A DNA stretch of 51,296 bases, taken from Candidatus Woesearchaeota archaeon (GTDB lineage: Archaea; Nanobdellota; Nanobdellia; Woesearchaeales; BM511). The first letter of the stretch is position 1. Each line of letters opens with the position of its first letter. This document shows positions 8,189 through 15,068 of the stretch, one piece after another. The stretch covers positions 1 to 51,296 of the forward strand of contig JAAOYB010000017.1 in NCBI GenBank assembly GCA_018221135.1, written 5' to 3'. Position numbers and translations under genes: made by a program. The notes under the pieces are model-generated. The model saw nothing but the letters and a program-made list of their open reading frames with translations. It ran no database searches and was not told the origin of the DNA.

Positions 8189-8419
8189 ATGACTACTAGC
8201 GATCACAAAAAAGTTTTAAAACAAATAGGCAAAAAGCCTGGAAAACTTGAGAAGTTCAAAAAGCATAACACTCCAAAAAAGAGGAGTTGCGGGATAGCCA
8301 CAAAGAAGTGTAGGCGTTGCGGAAGAAACGGAGCCCACATAGACAAATACGGCCTTGATCTTTGTAGGCAGTGTTTTAGGGAGAACGCTCTTAGGATAGG
8401 TTTCAAAAAATATTATTAG
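8189..8419 (+). CDS. rps14: 30S ribosomal protein uS14 (zinc-binding type)
   Basis: This 30S head protein has a zinc ribbon. It has 76 residues, about 20 more than the compact archaeal form, owing to a basic N-terminal arm ([18 protein letters not shown]). The four zinc ligands are in CRRCG and LCRQC, followed by the conserved [12 protein letters not shown] end. It sits five bases after uL5 and 14 bases before uS8. Confidence 0.94.
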   Translation: MTTSDHKKVLKQIGKKPGKLEKFKKHNTPKKRSCGIATKKCRRCGRNGAHIDKYGLDLCRQCFRENALRIGFKKYY

Positions 8420-8433
8420 GTGTTAATAAAAAA

Positions 8434-8826
8434 ATGGTGTTAAATGACCCAGTAGCAAACGTGCTTAGCCACATACAAAATTATGAGAAGATAGGCAGAA
8501 AAGAGATTGTGTTAAATCATAGTTCAAAAGTGATAAAAGAACTCTTAAGAGTTCTTAATGAGAACAGTTACATTGGGAGCAGCGAAGTAATCGAGTCGAA
8601 TAGAGGCGAAAAACTTCGTCTTAACTTGTTAAACCACATAAATAAGTGCGGGGTTATAAAGCCTCGGTTCAGCGTGAAAAAAGATGAGTATGACAAGTTT
8701 GAGAAAAGGTTTTTGCCAGCTAAAGGCTTTGGGATACTAATACTCTCTACGTCGCAAGGAATAATGACTAATGATGAAGCAAAAGACAAAGGTATCGGAG
8801 GACGACTCTTAGCATACTGCTACTAA
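8434..8826 (+). CDS. rps8: 30S ribosomal protein uS8
   Basis: This primary 16S rRNA-binding protein of the platform also acts as an operon repressor in bacteria. It has 130 residues. It begins with DPVANVLSHIQNYEKIGRKE and ends with the canonical GFGILILSTSQGIMTNDEA and GGRLLAYCY. Spacing to uL6 is 20 bases. Confidence 0.95.
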   Translation: MVLNDPVANVLSHIQNYEKIGRKEIVLNHSSKVIKELLRVLNENSYIGSSEVIESNRGEKLRLNLLNHINKCGVIKPRFSVKKDEYDKFEKRFLPAKGFGILILSTSQGIMTNDEAKDKGIGGRLLAYCY

Positions 8827-8846
8827 AAAAGGATTTAAGATATAAT

Positions 8847-9392
8847 ATGAAAGTCGAAAAATATGTTGATTCAGTGGAAGTTCCACAAGGTGTTAGCGCG
8901 TCTTACGAATCAGGAATCTTTAAAGTAAGCGGTGAGAAAGGAGAAGTCTCTAAGAAATTGTTTTATCCCAATTTAAAGGTGGGTGTTTCTTCTGACAAAG
9001 TAGTCTTTGAATACGCTAACGCTACAAAAAGGGAGAAAAAAATTATATCAACTTATAAGGCGCATCTAAGAAACCTTTTTAGAGGCGTAATCGAAGGGCA
9101 CACGTACGAATTAAAGATTTGCAGCGGTCACTTCCCAATGAATGTAAGCATAAAAGATGATAGTTTTATTGTTAAGAACTTCATAGGAGAAAAAGTGCCG
9201 AGGACTTACAAGATACGAGACGGCGTCAAAGTAAAAATAGACGGAGACAAAATAATTGTTGAAGATGTTAATAAAGAAAAAGCCGGTCAAACCGCCGCTG
9301 ATATCGAGCAGTTAACTAGGCGGACCGGTTTTGATAGAAGAATATTTCAAGACGGGATATACATAACGTTAAAGGACGGTAAAAAATTATAA
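8847..9392 (+). CDS. rpl6: 50S ribosomal protein uL6
   Basis: This protein sits near the sarcin-ricin loop and consists of two duplicated L6 domains. It has 181 residues. Recognisable segments are HLRNLFRGVIEGHTYELKI, GHFPMNVSIKDDSFIVKNF (second domain) and the C-terminal QLTRRTGFDRRIFQDGIYI. Both domains are complete. Confidence 0.95.
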   Translation: MKVEKYVDSVEVPQGVSASYESGIFKVSGEKGEVSKKLFYPNLKVGVSSDKVVFEYANATKREKKIISTYKAHLRNLFRGVIEGHTYELKICSGHFPMNVSIKDDSFIVKNFIGEKVPRTYKIRDGVKVKIDGDKIIVEDVNKEKAGQTAADIEQLTRRTGFDRRIFQDGIYITLKDGKKL

Positions 9393-9405
9393 GGATTGAT
9401 TTATC

Positions 9406-10002
9406 ATGGTTAAAAAATTACTTGATTTAAAAAAGAAGATGAAAAAGAAACTTCCAAGTTTCACCAGAAAAGACAGTCATAAAAAAAAGAAAATAAGTCG
9501 TGGTGGTTGGAGAAGTCCTAAGGGATTGCATAATAAGATGCGACTTCAAAGAAGAGGACATAAAAGAATAGTTAAGACTGGTTACAGAACACCAATTAGT
9601 ATTAGGGGTTTAAACTCTCAAGGATTAAGAATTATGTGTGTATCAAATCTTGATGAGATAAGAAATATTAACGCAGAAAAAGAATGCGTGGAAATCTCAA
9701 GTACTGTTTCAAAAAAGAAGCTTATAGAAATGCTAGGAATTGCTAAAACAAAAAAAATAGTTGTTTTATCATATAAAGACGTCTCAGAAAAAATTGAGGA
9801 GTTAGAGAAAAGTTTTGAGTCAAGAAAACTTGAAAAGAAGAAAAAACTTACTTCGAGAACTAAGAAAAAAGAAGAAAAAGCCAAGAAGGTCGAAGAAGAA
9901 AGCAAAAAAGAGGAAAAAGAAAAAGAAGTTGATGGCGGCGACGAAGAAAAAAAGGTTGAGGAGAAAAAAGAAAAAGACAAGCTCCTCACAAAAAAACAAT
10001 GA
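9406..10002 (+). CDS. rpl32e: 50S ribosomal protein eL32 with charged tail
   Basis: This archaeal/eukaryotic large-subunit protein has its core at residues 1-135, with SFTRKDSHKKKKISRGGWRS, KGLHNKMRLQRRGHKRIVKT and GYRTPISIRGLNSQGL. From about residue 137 onward it is a Lys/Glu-rich tail of about 60 residues, bringing it to 198 against a usual 130 or so. A frame-shifted overlapping ORF within the tail is a by-product of the AAG/GAA-rich sequence and is not a gene. Confidence 0.94.
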   Translation: MVKKLLDLKKKMKKKLPSFTRKDSHKKKKISRGGWRSPKGLHNKMRLQRRGHKRIVKTGYRTPISIRGLNSQGLRIMCVSNLDEIRNINAEKECVEISSTVSKKKLIEMLGIAKTKKIVVLSYKDVSEKIEELEKSFESRKLEKKKKLTSRTKKKEEKAKKVEEESKKEEKEKEVDGGDEEKKVEEKKEKDKLLTKKQ

Positions 10003-10024
10003 GTATGAATGAGTTGATGTTTAT

Positions 10025-10492
10025 ATGAAGCTTAAAAATCAGAAAAGAATCGCGGCGAGCGTTTTTAAAGGCAGCAAAAAAAGAGTTATTTTTGAGACCT
10101 CAAAACTCGAACAAATAAAAGAAGCCATCACCCGGTTCGATATTAGGAACTTAATAACTCAAGGCGTGATTAGCGAGAAGCCAAAAAGAGGAGTTAGTAG
10201 GGGTAGAGCAAGAAAAGTTAACGAGCAAAAAAGAAAAGGAAGAAGAAGCGGCGCGGGTAATAAGAAAGGAACCAGGACTGCTAGGACTCCCAAAAAACTT
10301 GTTTGGATGAATAAGATACGATTACAAAGAAGCTTCCTAAAAGAACTAAAAGAAAAAAAATTAGTTGATGACAAAATTTTTAGAGACTTGTACAGAAAAG
10401 CCAAAGGCGGTTTTTTTAGGAGTAAGCGTCACATAAAACTATACGTAAACGAGCACGGACTAGTAAGAAGTGATGATGATATTAAGAAATAA
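10025..10492 (+). CDS. rpl19e: 50S ribosomal protein eL19
   Basis: This archaeal/eukaryotic protein forms an intersubunit bridge through its long C-terminal helix. It has 155 residues, the normal length. Signatures are LKNQKRIAASVFKGSKKRV, ISEKPKRGVSRGRARKVNEQ and KGRRSGAGNKKGTRTARTPK, then the helix with WMNKIRLQRSFLKELKEKK. It lies 22 bases after eL32. Confidence 0.95.
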   Translation: MKLKNQKRIAASVFKGSKKRVIFETSKLEQIKEAITRFDIRNLITQGVISEKPKRGVSRGRARKVNEQKRKGRRSGAGNKKGTRTARTPKKLVWMNKIRLQRSFLKELKEKKLVDDKIFRDLYRKAKGGFFRSKRHIKLYVNEHGLVRSDDDIKK

Positions 10493-10505
10493 TTAAAGAA
10501 AAAAA

Positions 10506-11060
10506 ATGGTTAAGAAAAAAACTCAAGTGGTAATACACCGACGTAAAAGAGAACAAAAAACTAATTATAAGAAGCGACTAGCTCTTCTAAAAAGCAAGAA
10601 GAATCGCCTCGTAATAAAGATTTTTAACAAGCACGTATTAGCTCAGCTAATAAAATATGATCCTAAAGGAGATATCGTTATTGGAAGCGCGTATTCTAAG
10701 GAGTTAGGAAAACTTAGTTGGGATCAAAGCCTTAGCAATACTAGTGCGGCTTACCTCACAGGATTATTATTATCTCAAAAAGTCAAAGAAGAAGAAGCCG
10801 TGCTTGACACAGGGCTTCAAAGAGTTAGTAAAGGCGGGAAAATCTATGCTTGTCTTAAGGGTTGCGTTGATGGAGGATTAATCGTTCCTCACTCAGAAGA
10901 AGTCCTCCCAGCTGAGAACAGGGTAAAAGGAGAGCACGTAGCTAGTTACGCAGCGTTAACTAAGAATAAGAAACAGTTCTCTAAATTAAAGAACACTAAG
11001 AAAATCGTTGAGAACTTTGAGAAAACAAAAAAGAACATACTTAGTAAAGGTGGAAAATGA
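10506..11060 (+). CDS. rpl18: 50S ribosomal protein uL18
   Basis: This 5S rRNA-binding central-protuberance protein has 184 residues, as in other archaea. It starts with the basic VIHRRKREQKTNYKKRLALL arm. Further family segments are AYLTGLLLSQKVKEEEAVLD, GLQRVSKGGKIYACLKGCVD and GLIVPHSEEVLPAENRVKGE. The ATGA overlap with uS5 implies coupled translation. Confidence 0.95.
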   Translation: MVKKKTQVVIHRRKREQKTNYKKRLALLKSKKNRLVIKIFNKHVLAQLIKYDPKGDIVIGSAYSKELGKLSWDQSLSNTSAAYLTGLLLSQKVKEEEAVLDTGLQRVSKGGKIYACLKGCVDGGLIVPHSEEVLPAENRVKGEHVASYAALTKNKKQFSKLKNTKKIVENFEKTKKNILSKGGK

Positions 11061-11854
11061 GAGAAAACAAATCACAACAAAAAACTGGTAAGCCACAAAC
11101 CAGAAGAAATGATAGGCGTGGTTCAAATATGCCTGTTCAAGAAGTAGTTTGGCATCCTAAAACCAAAATAGGTCTAGAAGTCCAGAAAAAAGAAGTCACT
11201 GATGTTTACGAATTATTAGATAAGGGAACTCCTATATTAGAGCCTGAAATAACTGATATGTTAATCCCTGATGGAGAAACAGATCTTTTACTAATCGGTC
11301 AAAGCAAAGGAAAATTTGGAGGGGGTCAAAAAAGAGTTTTTCGTCAAACTCAAAAAAAGACTCGTGAAGGAAACAAGCCTCGATTCGCTACCATGGCGGT
11401 TTTTGGAAACAAAGATGGAATAGTAGGTATTGGTTATGGAAAAAGCAGAGAAACTGTTCCTGCAAGAGAAAAAGCATACCGAAAAGCTAAGATTAACATT
11501 TTTAAAATTCATAGGGGTTGTGGTAGTTGGCAGTGCGGGTGTGGTAATCCTCACACAGTTCCTTTTAAGGTTAGCGGAAAAGAAGGAAGCGCAGAGATAG
11601 AATTAATCCCTGCTCCTAAAGGTACCGGTCTAATTGTTGAGAAAGAATGCGCAAAAGTATTAGAATTAGCAGGCATCACAGATGTGTGGAGTAAGACTCG
11701 CGGTCAGACCAAGACTAAGATAAACTTGGTTAAAGCTTTAGAAAAAGCATTAAAAATGCTTAGTAAGACAAAAGTAAGACACGAATTATCTGAGAAGCTT
11801 AGAATAACTCAAGGAAGAGCTGAAAAGCAACCTGAGAAAGTCGCAGAGGAATAA
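11057..11854 (+). CDS. rps5: 30S ribosomal protein uS5
   Basis: This 30S protein is involved in decoding fidelity and mRNA helicase activity. It has 265 residues, longer than the usual 210-235 because of a basic N-terminal stretch of about 30 residues. The dsRBD-like and second domains are clear, with GQKRVFRQTQKKTREGNKPR, VGIGYGKSRETVPAREKAYR and CGCGNPHTVPFKVSGKEGSA. The glycine-rich end of the second domain reads LIPAPKGTGLIVEKECAKVL. Confidence 0.95.
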   Translation: MRENKSQQKTGKPQTRRNDRRGSNMPVQEVVWHPKTKIGLEVQKKEVTDVYELLDKGTPILEPEITDMLIPDGETDLLLIGQSKGKFGGGQKRVFRQTQKKTREGNKPRFATMAVFGNKDGIVGIGYGKSRETVPAREKAYRKAKINIFKIHRGCGSWQCGCGNPHTVPFKVSGKEGSAEIELIPAPKGTGLIVEKECAKVLELAGITDVWSKTRGQTKTKINLVKALEKALKMLSKTKVRHELSEKLRITQGRAEKQPEKVAEE

Positions 11855-11859
11855 ATAAG

Positions 11860-12285
11860 ATGAGTGAAAAGCAAAAAAAAGGCGCCGAGAAGAAAAAGGA
11901 AGAAAAACCTAAGACTAAGAAATTAGTTGTTATTAGGATTAGAGGCGTTACGGGCATCAGAAAAGACATAAAAGACACTCTTGACATGCTTCGCCTTTAC
12001 AAAAAACATTTCTGCGTAGTACTAAGAAGTGATAAGCCCACCGTTGGCATGATAAAAAAAGTCAAAGATTACGTTACTTGGGGAGAAATAAGCGAAGAAG
12101 CTCTAAAAGAGTTAAAAAAGAAGAGAGAAGCAAAATACGCTGATAACACGCCTAAACCGTTTTTTAGGCTTCACCCACCAATTGGTGGTTTTGAGAGAAA
12201 AGGCATTAAGAAACCATTCTCGATAGGAGGAGTCCTTGGGGATAGAAAACAAAAAATTGATGATTTACTAAAAAAGATGATGTGA
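11860..12285 (+). CDS. rpl30: 50S ribosomal protein uL30
   Basis: This large-subunit protein has the archaeal form at 141 residues. A lysine-rich leader of about 20 residues precedes the ferredoxin-like core, which starts at KLVVIRIRGVTGIRKDIKDT. It continues with LRLYKKHFCVVLRSDKPTVG and ends in the archaeal extension RLHPPIGGFERKGIKKPFSI. It lies five bases after uS5 and nine before uL15. Confidence 0.94.
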   Translation: MSEKQKKGAEKKKEEKPKTKKLVVIRIRGVTGIRKDIKDTLDMLRLYKKHFCVVLRSDKPTVGMIKKVKDYVTWGEISEEALKELKKKREAKYADNTPKPFFRLHPPIGGFERKGIKKPFSIGGVLGDRKQKIDDLLKKMM

Positions 12286-12294
12286 TGGATAAAC

Positions 12295-12834
12295 ATGGTT
12301 ATTAATAAGCGAAAAAAAGTTGTTAAGATGCGCGGAAGCAAAACTCATGGCGGAGGAGCTATGAAGAAGCGAAGAGGCGCAGGGAACCGAGGCGGCCGAG
12401 GAAACGCGGGTAGTGGTAAAAGAGGAGACGCTAAGAAGCCAAGATATAGTAAGAGCAAAGCGTACCGCGAAAAAAATAAGGGGTTCTCATCTCCTTTGAT
12501 TAATAAGAAAGTAAGAACTATTAATTTTGGAGTCATTGAGCAACGACTAGAAAAACTCGTTTTGGATGGCTTCGCTAAGAAAACAAAAGATTCTTACGAA
12601 ATAGATTTGTCAAAGTTCGGCGTTGATAAGCTTCTTGGAAGCGGCGCACCAACTAATAAGTTAATGATTACTGTAAGTACTGCTTCCAAAAACGCTATTA
12701 GCAAAGTAGAAAAAGCAGGCGGAAAAGTAAAGCTTTTAAAACAACCAATACAAAAAGAAGTAAAAGAAGACGTATTAGTTGATGAGAAAAGCGAAGATGA
12801 AATTAGTAAAGAAGAACAAGAAACTAAATCTTAA
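12295..12834 (+). CDS. rpl15: 50S ribosomal protein uL15
   Basis: This is an assembly protein of the large subunit. The N-terminus carries the conserved glycine-rich RNA-binding stretch (RGSKTHGGGAMKKRRGAGNR, then GGRGNAGSGKRGDAKKPRY). The globular part follows, with KVDKLLGSG-like and AISKVEKAGGKVKLL segments. A short acidic C-terminal tail (about 20 residues) brings it to 179 residues against a usual length near 145. It is the last ribosomal gene before secY. Confidence 0.93.
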   Translation: MVINKRKKVVKMRGSKTHGGGAMKKRRGAGNRGGRGNAGSGKRGDAKKPRYSKSKAYREKNKGFSSPLINKKVRTINFGVIEQRLEKLVLDGFAKKTKDSYEIDLSKFGVDKLLGSGAPTNKLMITVSTASKNAISKVEKAGGKVKLLKQPIQKEVKEDVLVDEKSEDEISKEEQETKS

Positions 12835-12880
12835 AAATGATTTTCTTGGTGTTCTTTAATAACTGGGTGAACAAGTAAAG

Positions 12881-14305
12881 ATGACGTTTTTTCAAAAAGT
12901 AATGGATTACTTCCCTGAGATAAAATCTCCTACTGAGAAAAAGCTTGGTTTTAAAGAAAAACTAAAATGGACTTTGCTAGTAATCGTCTTATTCTATGTT
13001 CTCGGCCTCATACCTTTATTTGGTCTTGGAAATAACGCTTTAGAACAATTCGAGATGGTTTCTATAATCTTAGGCGCGGAGTTCGGAAGCATTATGAGCC
13101 TCGGAATCGGCCCCATAGTAACCGCTAGTATTATTTTGCAGTTACTTAACGGAAGCGGAATACTAAAATTTGACATGACTACCAGCGAAGGAAAAAGAAA
13201 CTTTGAAGGTTTCCAAAAAGCTGCGACTTTGTTCTTTATAATATTTGAAGCAATCGTTTATGTTTTTATGGGGGGCTTAGCTCCTGGAAGTTTTTATGAC
13301 CCAGCAACTAACGCGTTTCTTAGCCAAAGCGCTCCTGGTGTCATAGCTCTTGGTGCTAGTGCTTTAGCCTTTGTTAAGTTCGGATTAATCTTTCAGTTAT
13401 TTCTTGGCGGAATCATTGTTATGTTAATGGATGAGCTAACTACTAAATGGGGTTTTGGAAGTGGTGTTAGTTTGTTCATCGCCGCAGGTGTTAGTAAAAG
13501 TGTTATGATACAAGCTTTTAATCCTTTACCTAGCCCTACAAATCCTGGGATTGCTAGCGGGGCAATACCTGCTTTGTTTCAGAGTTTAGCAGCAGGGGAT
13601 CCAACAACAGCGATTTTGATGCTTAGCGCAGTACTTGGTACCATCTTTGTTTTTATGATAAGTGTTTATGCTCAGAGCATGAAAGTAGAAATACCTCTTT
13701 CTATGGGCCGGGTTCGTGGTCACACGATTAGGTGGCCGCTGCAATTCTTATACACCTCTGTGATACCAGTTATCTTAATCGGCGCTTTAATGGCAAATAT
13801 TCAGTTATGGACTCGTCTCTTTGGAGGGGAGAGGGCTAGTTTAGCTATTTCTCCTTGGGTTACCGGCCCCAACATTATCGGCACAATTATTCAGCAAAAA
13901 ACTATTCTTATTGGTGTTATTCCTTACTTGCAAGCACTTGTTTACTTACTCATATTAATGGGCGGATCAGTGGTTTTTGGGATTTTCTGGGTTCAAACAG
14001 CGGGGCTGGATGCTAGAAGCCAGGCTAAGCAGATGATGTCTTCAGGCTTGCAAATCCCTGGTTTTAGAAAAGACCAAAGAATCTTAGAGCGTTTACTTGA
14101 TAGATACATCGGCCCATTAACTGTTATGGGCAGCTTAGGTATTGGTTTCTTGGCTGGAATAGCTGACTTGATGGGAGCTCTTAGTAGAGGAACAGGTATT
14201 TTGCTTACGGTGATGATTGTTTACAAGTTATATGAGGACATCGCTAGGCAGCACTTATATGATATGAATCCTCTTATGAGAAAGTTTATGGGAGGACAAC
14301 AATAA
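12881..14305 (+). CDS. secY: Protein translocase subunit SecY (Sec61 alpha)
   Basis: This is the channel-forming subunit of the Sec translocon in the cytoplasmic membrane. It has 474 residues with about ten hydrophobic helices. An N-terminal amphipathic segment (FPEIKSPTEKKLGFKEKLKW) leads into TM1, and the plug-type region contains SIMSLGIGPIVTASIILQLL. The cytosolic loop MKVEIPLSMGRVRGHTIRWP and the C-terminal loop with a YIGPLTVMGSLGIGFLAGIADL core (split) are archaeal SecY signatures. It lies 46 bases downstream of uL15 and is followed four bases later by DUF106, suggesting coordinated supply of translocon and insertase. Confidence 0.96.
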   Translation: MTFFQKVMDYFPEIKSPTEKKLGFKEKLKWTLLVIVLFYVLGLIPLFGLGNNALEQFEMVSIILGAEFGSIMSLGIGPIVTASIILQLLNGSGILKFDMTTSEGKRNFEGFQKAATLFFIIFEAIVYVFMGGLAPGSFYDPATNAFLSQSAPGVIALGASALAFVKFGLIFQLFLGGIIVMLMDELTTKWGFGSGVSLFIAAGVSKSVMIQAFNPLPSPTNPGIASGAIPALFQSLAAGDPTTAILMLSAVLGTIFVFMISVYAQSMKVEIPLSMGRVRGHTIRWPLQFLYTSVIPVILIGALMANIQLWTRLFGGERASLAISPWVTGPNIIGTIIQQKTILIGVIPYLQALVYLLILMGGSVVFGIFWVQTAGLDARSQAKQMMSSGLQIPGFRKDQRILERLLDRYIGPLTVMGSLGIGFLAGIADLMGALSRGTGILLTVMIVYKLYEDIARQHLYDMNPLMRKFMGGQQ

Positions 14306-14309
14306 AACC

Positions 14310-15068
14310 ATGGTTTTTGATAACTTATTAAACCCTGTTTTTAATCCTTTGCTAAGTTTTCCTCCTCTTATTAGCATATTAATTATTAGTTTCTTAGTTA
14401 CGCTTATTATCACTATTATTTACAAGTTAGTAACTGATCAGGAAGTGATGAGGACTCTCAAAGCTGACCTTAAGGCTTTTCAGGCTGAGATGAAAAAATT
14501 CAAGGATAACCCTACTAAAGTCTTAGAAGTCCAAAAAAAGGCCATGGAAAAAAACATGCAGTACATGACTCACAGCTTAAAACCAACTTTTTTTACGTTG
14601 ATTCCTATACTAATCATTTTTGGTTGGTTATCATCTCACTTAGCATATCACCCTATCATGCCTGGTGAGGAGTTCGGTGTCACCGCAGAGTTCGCCAAGG
14701 GAAGTATTGGCGAAGCAGTTATTAGTACTCCTAGTGGCTTAATAGTTTTGAGTGAGGAATCTCAGAAAGTTCTTCTAGACGAAGCTGCATGGGTGTTAAA
14801 AGGTGAATCCGCCGGGGATTATAACGTAGTGATTACTTATAATGATCGCGCTTTTGAGAAAAGAGTTATTATAAGCGACGAAAAAGAGTACGCTAATCCC
14901 ATCTTCGAAGTCAAAGATAAGGGCACTAACCTTAAAAGAATCGTTGTTAACTACGAGAAAGTTAGGCCTCTAAACTTGTTTGGGTGGCGAGTTGGCTGGC
15001 TTGGAACCTACATCATATTCTCAATAATTTTTAGCACTGTCCTTAGAAAAATATTGAAACTACACTAA
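14310..15068 (+). CDS. Membrane protein insertase, YidC/Oxa1/EMC3-like (DUF106, TMCO1-like)
   Basis: This is the archaeal member of the Oxa1 superfamily, thought to insert membrane proteins. It has 252 residues and three predicted membrane helices: about 17-41 (SILIISFLVTLIITIIYKLV), 90-109, and 225-247 near the C-terminus. The cytoplasmic coiled coil after TM1 (LKADLKAFQAEMKKFKDNPT) and the conserved KNMQYMTHSLKPTFFTLIPI segment match the family. A beta-rich external domain separates TM2 and TM3. In many archaea adk sits between secY and this gene; here they are adjacent. Its stop overlaps that of the convergent alaS by four bases. Confidence 0.88.
   Translation: MVFDNLLNPVFNPLLSFPPLISILIISFLVTLIITIIYKLVTDQEVMRTLKADLKAFQAEMKKFKDNPTKVLEVQKKAMEKNMQYMTHSLKPTFFTLIPILIIFGWLSSHLAYHPIMPGEEFGVTAEFAKGSIGEAVISTPSGLIVLSEESQKVLLDEAAWVLKGESAGDYNVVITYNDRAFEKRVIISDEKEYANPIFEVKDKGTNLKRIVVNYEKVRPLNLFGWRVGWLGTYIIFSIIFSTVLRKILKLH

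Noticed and set aside
9815-10012. Overlapping basic ORF in the eL32 tail
   Set aside because: It is an alternate-frame reading of AAG/GAA-rich DNA encoding the eL32 tail.
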